From Chryseobacterium sp. Leaf201 (lineage in GTDB: Bacteria; Bacteroidota; Bacteroidia; Flavobacteriales; Weeksellaceae): a DNA stretch of 64,000 nt. The notes beneath the pieces were generated by a model. The model ran no database searches, was not told where the DNA came from, and saw only the letters and a program-made list of their open reading frames with translations. Positions 1 through 8,523 of the stretch are shown in pieces; the first letter of the stretch is position 1, and each line of letters begins with the position of its first letter. The stretch is from assembly GCF_001421435.1 (NCBI RefSeq), contig NZ_LMKA01000052.1, positions 1-64,000 of the forward strand. The letters are read 5' to 3'. A program made the translations under genes and the position numbers.

Positions 1-396
1 AATTGAGTAAATTACATTCTCAGCACTTATAATGCTATTAACCAATTAAGAATTAGAAAAGTTAAAATTGGATTATTATATTTAATAATCTAATTTTATC
101 GGTCCTTTCTTATTCGACTTAAATAAAGTATTCTTCCCTTCCTGAAGCTGAATTATTCTCATAAGGTAACAGATTTTAATTCTCCGACATAACTTTCTGT
201 ACTTTATTTAACAACTTTTCAATAATATATATTCATCATCTTCTCTGTCGTGATAGGAATAAATTAATGGATAAAATATAAGAGGAATTATAATTAATAC
301 AGGGAATCCGTACAAACTTTAACCGTCTGTCCCAACCCTTTCCCGGGTTTCCGCATCTATATCAGTATAAGCTATGATAAACCTAAAAATTATCTT
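1..396. other. AT-rich intergenic stretch
   Basis: I see no convincing gene, RNA or repeat here. The stretch is AT-rich and presumably holds the promoter of the VIT-domain gene that starts at 397, but no clear TAnnTTTG box stands at a good distance. Confidence 0.5.
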
Positions 397-3300
397 ATGA
401 AAACTTTATATATACAATTCCTGTTTCTTGTCTCTTCCGTTTGCTTAGCGCAGGTTCCGGTGATTGAAACGGCGGACGGAAAAGGCGGGTATGCAAAAAA
501 TAAGCAGGTAGTCCTTCAGAAATTAATGATCGAAACCAAGATCACAGGCAGCCTTTCTACTCATGTTGTGACGATGGTCTTTAAAAACAATTCCAATCGG
601 TTAAGAGAAGGGCGCCTGACTTTTCCGCTTCCGGAAGGCATTAATGCCAGCGGATATGCTTTGGATATCAACGGGAAGCTGCGCAGTGCTGTGCCGGTAG
701 AAAAAGAAAAGGCCAAAGAAGTGTATGAAACCATCAGGAAAAGAAATGTTGACCCGGGTGTTCTGGAAAAAGTGGAAGGCAATAACTTCCGGACCACCAT
801 TTACCCGATTGCTGCCAACGGAGGCGAAAGGACGGTTCAGATTACCTATCATGACGAGCTGAAAAGATCAGAAAACGGCTATCTGTATTTTCTGCCCCTG
901 AATTATTCATCTGAAATTCCGGAATTCCATATCAAAACCACTGTTTTTCAGAATGCCGCTCCTCCTCAGCTTGAAGAAAAACCGGACGGCAGCTTTGATT
1001 TTGTGAAAAACGGCAATGCCTGGACTGCAGAGATCCATAAAACCAACTATGTACCGGGGCATAATCTGAGAATCAATATTCCCCGGGGCAGCGACAGTCA
1101 GAATATCCTTATCCAGAAAGCTTCCGGCAATGCATCCTATTTCCTGGCCAACCTGAACATCAGCCCCAATGAACGTCCGAAAAAACTTCCGGGGGAACTG
1201 GCCATCGTATGGGATCATTCATTAAGCGGAATCAAACGTGACCATGCCAAAGAACTGGCTTTGCTGGAAGCCTATTTTCAGACCCATAAAAATCTGTCGG
1301 TAAAAATTTATTTCATCAGCAATACATTTGATGAAGGGAAAAGCTTTACTGTCAGGAACGGGGACTGGAGCCGTTTAAAATCGTATTTGTCACAGGTGAC
1401 CTATGACGGCGGAACTGATTTCGGATTGTTGCAGCCGGTAAAAGGAGATGAGATCCTGTTTTTTACCGACGGGCTGGCTTCTTTCGGAGAACTGAAACTG
1501 GACTGGAAACAACCGGTATATACCGTCTCTTCATCAAATACTGCAAATTTCAACCGGTTGAAATTCATCAGCAACAGAACAGGCGGCGAATTCCTGAACC
1601 TCAATGAAAATGATCCTGAAAAGGAAGTCAGGAAATTACTGTTCAAGCCGCTGAAGTTTTTAGGCATTGAAAGCAATCCGTCCGTTGACGAAGTATATCC
1701 TTCGCTGAAACAGACCATCTCACAGGATTTTGTCCTGACCGGTATTTTAAAAGGAAACCAGGCTGCGGTTAAGCTGAAGTTCGGCTATGGCAACGAAGTG
1801 ACAGAGGTGAAAACCGTCATGCTGGATGCTGCCGGACAATCGGTAAAAGACTGGGAAATTTCAAAATTCTGGGCCCAGAAGAAACTGAACGAACTGGAAA
1901 TATTTGAAAAGCAGAATAAAACCGAAATTAAAAACATCAGCCGGCAGTTTGGCCTGGTCAGCAATTCCATGAGCCTGATGGTACTGGAGAATGTGGAAGA
2001 CTATGTACGGTATGATATTGCCCCGCCTGCAGAGCTGAAAGCATCATTCGATCAAATGGTGAAAAGCAGGCGTGCCGCAAAAGAAGAAAGAGTGAATGAC
2101 CTGATGAGCGATGCCGAAGCCATAACAGAAAACCTGAAAGCATGGTGGAAAAAAGATTACCGTCAAAAGCCCAAACGGTATCCTCAACCTGACCGGGATC
2201 CCGGATACACAGATTCTGTAACCGGAAGACGGGTAAGAATTGAGGAAGTTGTGGTAACGGGCGCATCCGGAAACAGAAGAGAAAACGAAAGCCTACAATC
2301 TGACGAGGCCATAGAGGTTTCGCAGCCTGACAACAGGATTGAAGAAGTGGTGTTAACAGGCGCGTTAGGGATAAAAAGAAGCGCACAATCGGTTACTTCC
2401 GCATCCACTGTTGTGACTTCCGAGCGGGTTCGGGAACAGCCGCAGATCAGTACAAAAGAAATGTCTTCTCTTGCCTCCAGTAATGCAGTGCAAACATTAC
2501 AAGGAAGAGCACCGGGAATAAAAATCAGCACGGGATATGAGCAGGATAAATTATCAGATGTTATGAATTCGGGGAGAATCATTATTTCGGATATACCGTC
2601 AGGCGAAGAATACATGAAGGTGTTCAGGGGGATCAGAAATCCGGAAATGATCTATGGAATATATCTTAAAAACAGAAAAGCATACGAGAACCTGCCTCAG
2701 TATTATTTTGATGTTTCCCAGCTGCTGTTTAAAAATAATGACAGAAAAGCGGGCCTGAAAGTATTGAGCTCCGTCGCTGATCTTGACCTTGAAAACGAAG
2801 AGCTGTATAAATTACTGGCGTACAGGCTGAAACAGGCTGAAGCCTACGACAAGGAATTATTGGCAACCCAAAAGGTCCTGGAATGGAGGCCTTTCGATCC
2901 GCAGAGTTACCGGGATTATGCCCTGGCTCTGGAAGACACCGGAAATTATCAGCAGGCTTTGGATAACCTGTATAAGATTCTCAACCAATCCTATACAAAA
3001 GAACTGGCCGACCGCGACCAGGGAATTGAAGAAACCGTTATCATGGAAATCAACAGGCTGATCAGTAGGTACGGAGATAAGCTCGATCTTAAAAACATCA
3101 ATCCGAAAATCATCGCAGAACTTCCGGTCAACGTAAGGGTAGTGATCAGCTGGAACAAAGATGATACGGACATCGACCTCTGGGTAACGGATCCCAACAA
3201 TGAACGCTGCTATTATTCCCACAAGGAAACGGAAATCGGCGGCAGGCTGAGCAATGATTTTACCAGGGGCTTCGGCCCGGAACAGTTCCTGCTGAAAAAA

Positions 3301-3504
3301 GCCGTTAAAGGAAAATATAAAATCCAGACCAATTTCTTCGGGGAACGTCAGACAGGCATAGCTGGGCCGACAGCAATTATGGCGGAAGTCTTTATCAATT
3401 ATGCCACCGGAAAACAGGAAAGAAAAATAGTGGTGTTCCAGAATCAGCAAACAGATGGAAAAAGAACTGACGACGGTATCCTGATCGGTGAGTTTGAGTT
3501 TTAA
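397..3504 (+). CDS. Secreted VIT/vWA domain protein with TonB-plug-like inserts
   Basis: The protein has 1035 residues and starts with a signal peptide (about residues 1-19, ending CLAQ). A VIT (inter-alpha-trypsin) domain covers about residues 25-160. A von Willebrand A-like domain follows at about 260-420, where the metal site reads DHSLS. Residues about 620-720 hold two copies of a segment like IEEVVVTGA and a stretch resembling SNAVQTLQGRAPGIKI, both typical of TonB-dependent receptor plugs. Tetratricopeptide-like helices follow, and a DUF2135-like C-terminus (about 930-1035, DTDIDLWVTDP) ends the protein. It is probably periplasmic or surface-bound. The role is unknown; the VIT/vWA pairing suggests protein binding. 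It stands alone and is followed by a terminator. Confidence 0.85.
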   Translation: MKTLYIQFLFLVSSVCLAQVPVIETADGKGGYAKNKQVVLQKLMIETKITGSLSTHVVTMVFKNNSNRLREGRLTFPLPEGINASGYALDINGKLRSAVPVEKEKAKEVYETIRKRNVDPGVLEKVEGNNFRTTIYPIAANGGERTVQITYHDELKRSENGYLYFLPLNYSSEIPEFHIKTTVFQNAAPPQLEEKPDGSFDFVKNGNAWTAEIHKTNYVPGHNLRINIPRGSDSQNILIQKASGNASYFLANLNISPNERPKKLPGELAIVWDHSLSGIKRDHAKELALLEAYFQTHKNLSVKIYFISNTFDEGKSFTVRNGDWSRLKSYLSQVTYDGGTDFGLLQPVKGDEILFFTDGLASFGELKLDWKQPVYTVSSSNTANFNRLKFISNRTGGEFLNLNENDPEKEVRKLLFKPLKFLGIESNPSVDEVYPSLKQTISQDFVLTGILKGNQAAVKLKFGYGNEVTEVKTVMLDAAGQSVKDWEISKFWAQKKLNELEIFEKQNKTEIKNISRQFGLVSNSMSLMVLENVEDYVRYDIAPPAELKASFDQMVKSRRAAKEERVNDLMSDAEAITENLKAWWKKDYRQKPKRYPQPDRDPGYTDSVTGRRVRIEEVVVTGASGNRRENESLQSDEAIEVSQPDNRIEEVVLTGALGIKRSAQSVTSASTVVTSERVREQPQISTKEMSSLASSNAVQTLQGRAPGIKISTGYEQDKLSDVMNSGRIIISDIPSGEEYMKVFRGIRNPEMIYGIYLKNRKAYENLPQYYFDVSQLLFKNNDRKAGLKVLSSVADLDLENEELYKLLAYRLKQAEAYDKELLATQKVLEWRPFDPQSYRDYALALEDTGNYQQALDNLYKILNQSYTKELADRDQGIEETVIMEINRLISRYGDKLDLKNINPKIIAELPVNVRVVISWNKDDTDIDLWVTDPNNERCYYSHKETEIGGRLSNDFTRGFGPEQFLLKKAVKGKYKIQTNFFGERQTGIAGPTAIMAEVFINYATGKQERKIVVFQNQQTDGKRTDDGILIGEFEF

Positions 3505-3684
3505 TTATCAGAATAACAGTTTTTCAAATAAAATTATATGGTTTTATTAAGATGTTAAATCTGCTGGATTATATAAGATCGTTTGCTCTGCAGAACTTAA
3601 GAGAATGAAGGTGAAAACACAATAAATGAAATGGTGGAACTGTTTATATAATGGTTGATGTATGATGAAGAAGACAGAGTTTTG

Positions 3685-3713
3685 AGCGCTTGCAGCACTG
3701 CAGGCGCTTTTTT
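3685..3713 (+). terminator. Rho-independent terminator
   Basis: An imperfect hairpin AGCGC-T-TGCAG / CTGCA-G-GCGCT is followed by a run of T. It lies about 180 bases after the VIT gene. Confidence 0.75.
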
Positions 3714-3855
3714 ATTTGATATAAATAAGACTTTTTATAGTCAGAATAAATTAAGCATTTATATTAAAATTTTATCGGATTGATGCCTGTAAATATAATA
3801 ACCTTTCCCGACCTTCCCGACAAAGTTTCTTTACAGCCATAAAGCATTTTCTTTT

Positions 3856-3863
3856 TATCTTTG
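3856..3863 (+). promoter_or_regulatory. TAnnTTTG promoter of deoD
   Basis: TATCTTTG matches the Bacteroidota -7 box exactly and lies 17 bases before the deoD start codon, so the leader is short. Confidence 0.7.
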
Positions 3864-3880
3864 CTCCATTAAATAACAGT

Positions 3881-4591
3881 ATGAGTATTCACATCAGTGC
3901 CGGCAAAGGAGAGATTGCCAAAGTCGTGTTGCAGCCGGGAGATCCGCTCCGCGCACAGTTCATTGCCGAAAAATATCTTGAAAATGCCGAATTGGTCAGC
4001 AAGACAAGAGGGATTTTTTATTACACAGGTTTTTATAAAGGGAAAGAAATAACCGTAGGAGCGAGCGGAATGGGCTTCCCAAGCATCGGGATTTATTCTT
4101 TTGAGCTGTTTACCGAATATGAAGTCGATACCATAATACGGATCGGGACCTGCGGGGCATACAGTACGGATCTTAAGCTTTTTGATATCCTGAATGTAGA
4201 AAAAGCGGCCAGTGAAAGTACCTACGCAAAATATGCCTGGGGAATTGAAGAGGAAATTCTGTCCCACCAGGGAACGATCTTTAATACACTGAACCGGACT
4301 GCCGGTGAACTTGCATTAGAGGCAAAATCCATCAATGTCCACAGCAGTGATATTTTCTACCGGAAAGATCCGACTGTTCCTGCTATTGCTGGTAAGTACA
4401 ACTGTCCGGCCGTGGAAATGGAAGCGTTCGGGTTATTTGCCAATGCGCAGCATTTAGGGAAAAATGCAGCCACCATCCTTACCGTAACGGATATTATCCC
4501 GACCCACGAGAAAATTTCCGCCGGCGAAAGGGAAAGAGCCCTCAGGCCTATGATGGAGCTTGCGCTGGAATCGGCGATTAAAGGACTGTAA
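3881..4591 (+). CDS. deoD: Purine nucleoside phosphorylase, DeoD type
   Basis: DeoD splits purine (deoxy)ribonucleosides with phosphate into the base and (deoxy)ribose-1-phosphate for salvage, in the cytoplasm. The 236 residues match the family length (about 239 in E. coli). Phosphate-binding segments are PGDPLRA near residue 20 and RIGTCGA near 86. The nucleoside site VEMEA lies near 177 and the catalytic aspartate sits in VTDIIP near 203. The ATG at 3881 gives the usual N-terminus. It is monocistronic between its own promoter and a two-way terminator. Confidence 0.93.
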   Translation: MSIHISAGKGEIAKVVLQPGDPLRAQFIAEKYLENAELVSKTRGIFYYTGFYKGKEITVGASGMGFPSIGIYSFELFTEYEVDTIIRIGTCGAYSTDLKLFDILNVEKAASESTYAKYAWGIEEEILSHQGTIFNTLNRTAGELALEAKSINVHSSDIFYRKDPTVPAIAGKYNCPAVEMEAFGLFANAQHLGKNAATILTVTDIIPTHEKISAGERERALRPMMELALESAIKGL

Positions 4592-4620
4592 ATAGTATAT
4601 TTATATACATTTTAACATAC

Positions 4621-4652
4621 AAAAGAGCCTGGCAGATGTGCTGAGCTCTTTT
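4621..4652. terminator. Two-way terminator between deoD and tatD
   Basis: A perfect 8-bp stem AAAAGAGC / GCTCTTTT lies between two converging genes, with T runs readable on both strands. Confidence 0.75.
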
Positions 4653-4653
4653 T

Positions 4654-5439
4654 CTATATCCTGAAAAATTTCCGGGCCGTTTCTGTGGTTTCATCAGCCA
4701 CTTCAGAAATACTGATTTTCTTTAGATGGGCAATCGCCTGGGCCACATAGGGTAGGAATGCAGGTTCATTTCTGCGGTGCTGCATCCGCGGCATATTTTT
4801 CGGCAGCATAAACGGTGCATCGGTCTCAATCATCATACGGTCAAGCGGGACATACCGGATCACTTCTTCCAGATGGCTGAACCGGTTCTGATCGCTTACT
4901 GCTCCCGTGAATCCCAGGTAAAAACCTTTATCAAGATATCTTTTTGCTTCGTTCAGTGTTCCGGTAAAACAATGGACCACCGCTTCCGGCATTGTGGAAC
5001 GGTAATCATCCGTGATATCATTAAACCTTCTGAAAGCAGATCTTTCATGCAGGAAAAGCGGTTTGTTAACTTCAATGGACAGTTCGAGCTGGGCACGGTA
5101 ACACGTTTCCTGAACGGGCCTCGGCGAAAAATCCCGGTCAAAATCAAGTCCGCATTCCCCTACGGAAACCACATGGCTCTGGTCCAGCAATGTTCTGAGC
5201 TCCTGAATACTCTGCCTGGTAAAAGACTTCGCGTCATGAGGATGAATGCCTGCCGTGGAATATAAAATTTCAGGATAATCTTCTGCAATCCCTGCAGATT
5301 CCCTGCTCCCGCGTACGCTTGTGCCGGTAAGGATCATCTGTTCCACACCGTGATCCAGGGCACGGTTGATAATTTCTTCATGTTCGTTGTGAAACTGTTT
5401 ATTGGTTAAATTGATACCGATATCAATCAGTGTATTCAT
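4654..5439 (-). CDS. tatD: TatD-type metal-dependent nuclease
   Basis: This is a 261-residue TIM-barrel hydrolase. The N-terminus DIGINLT is the variant seen in E. coli TatD rather than the DxHxH form of other family members. Metal and active-site segments are AGIHPHDA, GECGLDFDR, VVHCFTG and IETDAPF, and the tail has the typical RRNEPAFLP. TatD proteins are 3'-5' exonucleases on DNA and RNA. Its start overlaps the end of the upstream basic protein gene by 4 bases, so the two are probably translated together. It sits at the end of a minus-strand run that includes tRNA genes, which would suit an RNA-processing role. Confidence 0.9.
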   Translation of the reverse strand: MNTLIDIGINLTNKQFHNEHEEIINRALDHGVEQMILTGTSVRGSRESAGIAEDYPEILYSTAGIHPHDAKSFTRQSIQELRTLLDQSHVVSVGECGLDFDRDFSPRPVQETCYRAQLELSIEVNKPLFLHERSAFRRFNDITDDYRSTMPEAVVHCFTGTLNEAKRYLDKGFYLGFTGAVSDQNRFSHLEEVIRYVPLDRMMIETDAPFMLPKNMPRMQHRRNEPAFLPYVAQAIAHLKKISISEVADETTETARKFFRI

Positions 5440-5753
5440 TTTTTTGAGGTTTTGTTAATTAAAAAATATCCTGTTACATGTGCCCGGCTTATTGAGCTTT
5501 TAAATGATTTTTCAGAATAATAACTTCTGTAATCGGAATCTGTTCTTCCGTTAATTTCTCTTGTAATTTTAGCCCGGATTAACTTTCTCCTTTTTCTTCT
5601 CTGTTTAAAAAATCTGACGGTTTCACTGAGCTGGTCTTCTATTTCAGAACTTTCCGTTCTTCTCCATTTTTTATTGCCGTACTTTTTCAGATAGGGTGGA
5701 ATCTTCCCCCATTCATAACTTCTGAAAGTCCCTTTGTTATATACGTTTTTCAT
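5436..5753 (-). CDS. Small basic protein of unknown function
   Basis: The product has 105 residues and is very rich in Lys and Arg (for example FKQRRKRRKLIRAK near residue 50), with no membrane segment. I do not recognise the family. The charge suggests nucleic acid binding. The 4-base overlap with tatD and the tRNA-like gene 20 bases upstream of its start support a shared transcript. The ATG at 5753 is the natural start. Confidence 0.6.
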   Translation of the reverse strand: MKNVYNKGTFRSYEWGKIPPYLKKYGNKKWRRTESSEIEDQLSETVRFFKQRRKRRKLIRAKITREINGRTDSDYRSYYSEKSFKSSISRAHVTGYFLINKTSKK

Positions 5754-5773
5754 AATGCCATCACTTTAAAACA

Positions 5774-5841
5774 GAAACAGGCAGGATTCGAACCTGCAAC
5801 TTTCCTGTGCGTGGAATGTTTTTCCGTTAAACTACTGTTTC
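5774..5841 (-). tRNA. Divergent tRNA, anticodon GCA (Cys-like)
   Basis: Read on the minus strand, a perfect 7-bp acceptor GAAACAG / CTGTTTC encloses a D-arm (GTTT/AAAC) and a perfect T-arm GCAGG-TTCGAAT-CCTGC. The anticodon stem is only 4 bp (TTCC/GGAA) with loop ACGCACA. This puts GCA at the anticodon, but C instead of the near-universal U at position 33. No CCA is encoded. At 68 bases it is short. It may not be a working elongator. Confidence 0.7.
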
Positions 5842-5846
5842 TTTGA

Positions 5847-7766
5847 TTAGGTTTCAGCTTCCAGAAGGCTGAAATATTCCGTAGCGGTTAACGGCCTTAT
5901 ATTCCCTTCAGGGCTCACCTCTTTTTTTAATTCACAGATGAGCAGGTCTCCCTGCCTTTTCAGGCATCTGATATGCGGAATAATATTTTCATGAATCCTG
6001 AAGGTGGACGCAACAGCCGTTAAAGCATTGTTTTTATACTGCGGTTCTATCCAGAGCCAGTGTTCATTTCCCGTGGACGGGCACCAACATTTTACGGCGT
6101 ACGAATGTTTATCTGTTCCCCGGGAATACAGGCCGAGCCTGCTGTTTTCAACGGCGTATACTTCATAGTGGTTTATCTTTTTTACGGAAGATTCATTTCC
6201 GTTCCTGTCATACTGAAAATAATTTACCGGAATTTGCGCTTCATTGATTTTTAAGGCCCCGAGTTTTTTCATTAAAGTTCCTACGCCCACATAACTGAAA
6301 CAGAAAAGCCTGAATTCACGGTCATAAGAATCAAAAAACGCTTCAGGCTTTATCGGCTCCGTTTTATCCCAGAGTTTTTCAATTTTATTTAAAATGTTCA
6401 GGAAATAAGATGAGCTGTAATTCGTCCATTCCCGTTCATATTCCCGGGTGACAAAATGCTGAAAGCTGCTGTGCCTCAGTTTCAGAACGGAAACCAGCTT
6501 CTGCAGCGAATGGATACAATACCCCGGGACATTATATTCCAATGATGACCCTGAAATGATACATTCGTCCTTTGTGATATAAACCCGGTCTCTCACCTTA
6601 AAATAGATCTTGTCAGCCAGATCTTCATAATCCTCATTCTCATCATAAAGATAATGGTTTACTTCTTTCAGTGACGGAAATTCTGATCCTTTCTGTCGGT
6701 CTGATGTCAGATAATTGATGTACTCCAAAGATCTGAAATGTACGGTGCCGTTAAACACAAGCCTCTGGTTAATTCTTTTCAGATGGTTAAATTCGCAGTA
6801 TTTATGCATGATAAGCGTTCCCGCTTCAACCAGATTTTTTGCAATTATCTGATCCGTATTAAAATTTCCGGTTACTTTCTCAAGCATGTCCAGGTAACAG
6901 GTTTCAGAACCGTGGTTCTGAAGGTTGCCGTGAATTTCATGAAGCATAGGAAAAGCAGCAGCACTGTTGCGGTTGATCATAATGGTTCCTGTTTTTTCCA
7001 GTGCCGGGAAATTGATATAGGAGCCGTTTTCAAAATGAATTTTTCCGGTGGTTTCCTGAAGCTGCGGAAAAGATGCTTTCGTACTTTCAAACCTGAGGCT
7101 GCCCGTAATTTTTTTCAGCACAGGGAAATGATGGGTAAATTCATGCACTGATTTTTCACGGTTTCCCATGACAAGCGGGCCATGAATGAATTCCAGATTC
7201 GGAAAAGAAATATGCTTACCGAAAATAGTAACCGCTCCGAGAATTTCACGATGAGGAAAAACCAGGTCATTGCCAAAAATATCAATATTGAAAATACCGT
7301 CTTCAGGCAGAATATCAATTTCATACTGATGATTAACCGGAATAACGATTCTTCCTTTTTTTAATTTTTTACCCCTTGCGTAAACAGCCGAATTTTTAAG
7401 GTTGATACTTCCTCCGACAGTCATTAAATGCGGGAAGCTGAAATCAATGATACATTTGATGTTTCCTTTTACTTTCTCCAGCCCGTCCAGTGCTGCAGGG
7501 CAGTGCAGCGTAAAATTCCCTTCCACAGTCTTAAGCACGGGAAGTGAACAGCCCGGTGCATCCACAGACAGGTTTCCCTTTACTTTGACAAGGTTCGGAA
7601 AACAGCAGCCTTCACCGCGCAGCAGCAGGTTACCGTTGACTTCCGTGAAATCAAAGACCATGTCCTTAGAATAGATTTCCAAGGATGAGTATTCATCGGT
7701 ATTGATTTCCTGCGCCTCTTTCTCAGAAAAGATTTTACAGTTTTTTATCGCTTTAGTCGTAGGCAT
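5847..7766 (-). CDS. Leucine-rich-like repeat protein
   Basis: The 639-residue protein has an N-terminal half (about residues 25-370) of degenerate repeats of the form FPxLxxVxGNL, about 20-25 residues each, which suggest a solenoid. A conserved-looking C-terminal domain (about 400-630, with KCWCPSTGNEHWLWIEP) follows. No signal peptide is visible, so it is probably cytoplasmic. The function is unknown; the solenoid suggests a binding scaffold. It overlaps the upstream gene by 14 bases, and a tRNA gene lies 5 bases beyond its stop. Confidence 0.75.
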   Translation of the reverse strand: MPTTKAIKNCKIFSEKEAQEINTDEYSSLEIYSKDMVFDFTEVNGNLLLRGEGCCFPNLVKVKGNLSVDAPGCSLPVLKTVEGNFTLHCPAALDGLEKVKGNIKCIIDFSFPHLMTVGGSINLKNSAVYARGKKLKKGRIVIPVNHQYEIDILPEDGIFNIDIFGNDLVFPHREILGAVTIFGKHISFPNLEFIHGPLVMGNREKSVHEFTHHFPVLKKITGSLRFESTKASFPQLQETTGKIHFENGSYINFPALEKTGTIMINRNSAAAFPMLHEIHGNLQNHGSETCYLDMLEKVTGNFNTDQIIAKNLVEAGTLIMHKYCEFNHLKRINQRLVFNGTVHFRSLEYINYLTSDRQKGSEFPSLKEVNHYLYDENEDYEDLADKIYFKVRDRVYITKDECIISGSSLEYNVPGYCIHSLQKLVSVLKLRHSSFQHFVTREYEREWTNYSSSYFLNILNKIEKLWDKTEPIKPEAFFDSYDREFRLFCFSYVGVGTLMKKLGALKINEAQIPVNYFQYDRNGNESSVKKINHYEVYAVENSRLGLYSRGTDKHSYAVKCWCPSTGNEHWLWIEPQYKNNALTAVASTFRIHENIIPHIRCLKRQGDLLICELKKEVSPEGNIRPLTATEYFSLLEAET

Positions 7767-8181
7767 TTTCGTTGAGCTGGGTTATCGGGTTATATTCCTG
7801 CTGGATATACTTTACAAAATATCCTTTCTCTATACAGAGTATGTCATGTTCCTGATGGATAATAAAAGCATCTTCAGGAATAAAAAATACTTCCGTACCA
7901 TCATTTTTGCCGGTTATTTTATAATTCCGGGCTTTCAGGATGTGCTGGTTCCCGGTCTTTTCCAGGCAGTACTCCTTATAATTTTCGGTATGGTCATCAA
8001 TATTTCTGATCCTGTTTTTATTTCTCACGGCCCTTCTCTGAACCGGTGGTATAATTTCCGGTTTTTTCTGAGCAGCCACCTGAAGCTTTTCTTCAGCCAC
8101 TGGCCGTTCTTTCCACTGCATCTGAACAGGCGTTCGGACTTCTTCAATAATTCCGAAAAAAACCAGTAATTTTTTAATCAT
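7753..8181 (-). CDS. Hypothetical protein
   Basis: Starting at the ATG at 8181 (MIKKLLVFFGII) the product has about 142 residues. An upstream TTG start would run into the neighbouring tRNA gene and is less likely. A Pro/Gln/Lys-rich middle is followed by a more ordered C-terminus (NYKITGKNDGTEVFFIPED). I do not recognise the family. The end overlaps the start of the leucine-rich-like gene, so the two are probably translated together. Confidence 0.6.
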   Translation of the reverse strand: MIKKLLVFFGIIEEVRTPVQMQWKERPVAEEKLQVAAQKKPEIIPPVQRRAVRNKNRIRNIDDHTENYKEYCLEKTGNQHILKARNYKITGKNDGTEVFFIPEDAFIIHQEHDILCIEKGYFVKYIQQEYNPITQLNENAYD

Positions 8182-8200
8182 GATATTCTGTTTTTTAATA

Positions 8201-8280
8201 AAGCACAAAAAGGCCGGGATTGAACCGGCAACCTGTCCGGTAAGGACATGTTTTTCCGGATTAAACTACAACTTATGCTT
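8201..8280 (-). tRNA. Aberrant tRNA-like gene, anticodon UAC (Val-like)
   Basis: On the minus strand, AAGCATAA pairs with TTGTGCTT (8 bp, one G-U) at the ends. The T-arm GCCGG-TTCAATC-CCGGC is perfect and the D-arm is recognisable. The anticodon loop CTTACCG gives UAC with C at position 37, and its stem has a mismatch. The 3' acceptor strand carries about four extra bases after the T-arm, so the cloverleaf is distorted. It is the first of four tRNA-like genes within 316 bases. Confidence 0.55.
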
Positions 8281-8287
8281 TTATCCG

Positions 8288-8361
8288 GGAGTACAGCAGG
8301 AATCGAACCTGCATCTCTGATCAGTGAAATCAGTGTCCTTCCGTTTGGAACGATGTACTCC
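8288..8361 (-). tRNA. tRNA-Val(CAC)-like
   Basis: On the minus strand, a perfect acceptor GGAGTAC / GTACTCC surrounds a perfect anticodon stem CTGAT/ATCAG with loop TTCACTG (anticodon CAC) and a T-arm GCAGG-TTCGATT-CCTGC. U at position 37, where a purine is normal, is unusual. CCA is not encoded. Confidence 0.75.
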
Positions 8362-8364
8362 TTA

Positions 8365-8435
8365 GAAACGTACGGGACTCGAACCCGCAGCCTCTGACTT
8401 GGCAGGTCAGTACTCTTCCATTGAGCTACCGTTTC
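8365..8435 (-). tRNA. tRNA-Gly(GCC)-like
   Basis: On the minus strand there is a normal D-arm (GCTC/GAGT), a perfect anticodon stem CTGAC/GTCAG with loop CTGCCAA (anticodon GCC) and T-arm GCGGG-TTCGAGT-CCCGT. The acceptor begins GAAACG, unlike the GCGGG start of ordinary bacterial tRNA-Gly, so charging by glycyl-tRNA synthetase is doubtful. CCA is not encoded. Confidence 0.78.
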
Positions 8436-8444
8436 AGTTTTTGG

Positions 8445-8516
8445 GAAGCGTGCAGGACTCGAACCTGCGGCCTCCGCCGTGACAGGGCGGCATTCTTCCT
8501 GCTGAACTAACGCTTC
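8445..8516 (-). tRNA. tRNA-Asp(GTC)-like
   Basis: On the minus strand, a perfect acceptor GAAGCGT / ACGCTTC, anticodon stem CCGCC/GGCGG with loop CTGTCAC (anticodon GTC) and T-arm GCAGG-TTCGAGT-CCTGC are visible. It begins 8 bases after the stop of the SDR gene, so it probably lies on that transcript. CCA is not encoded. Confidence 0.78.
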
Positions 8517-8523
8517 TCTGTTT

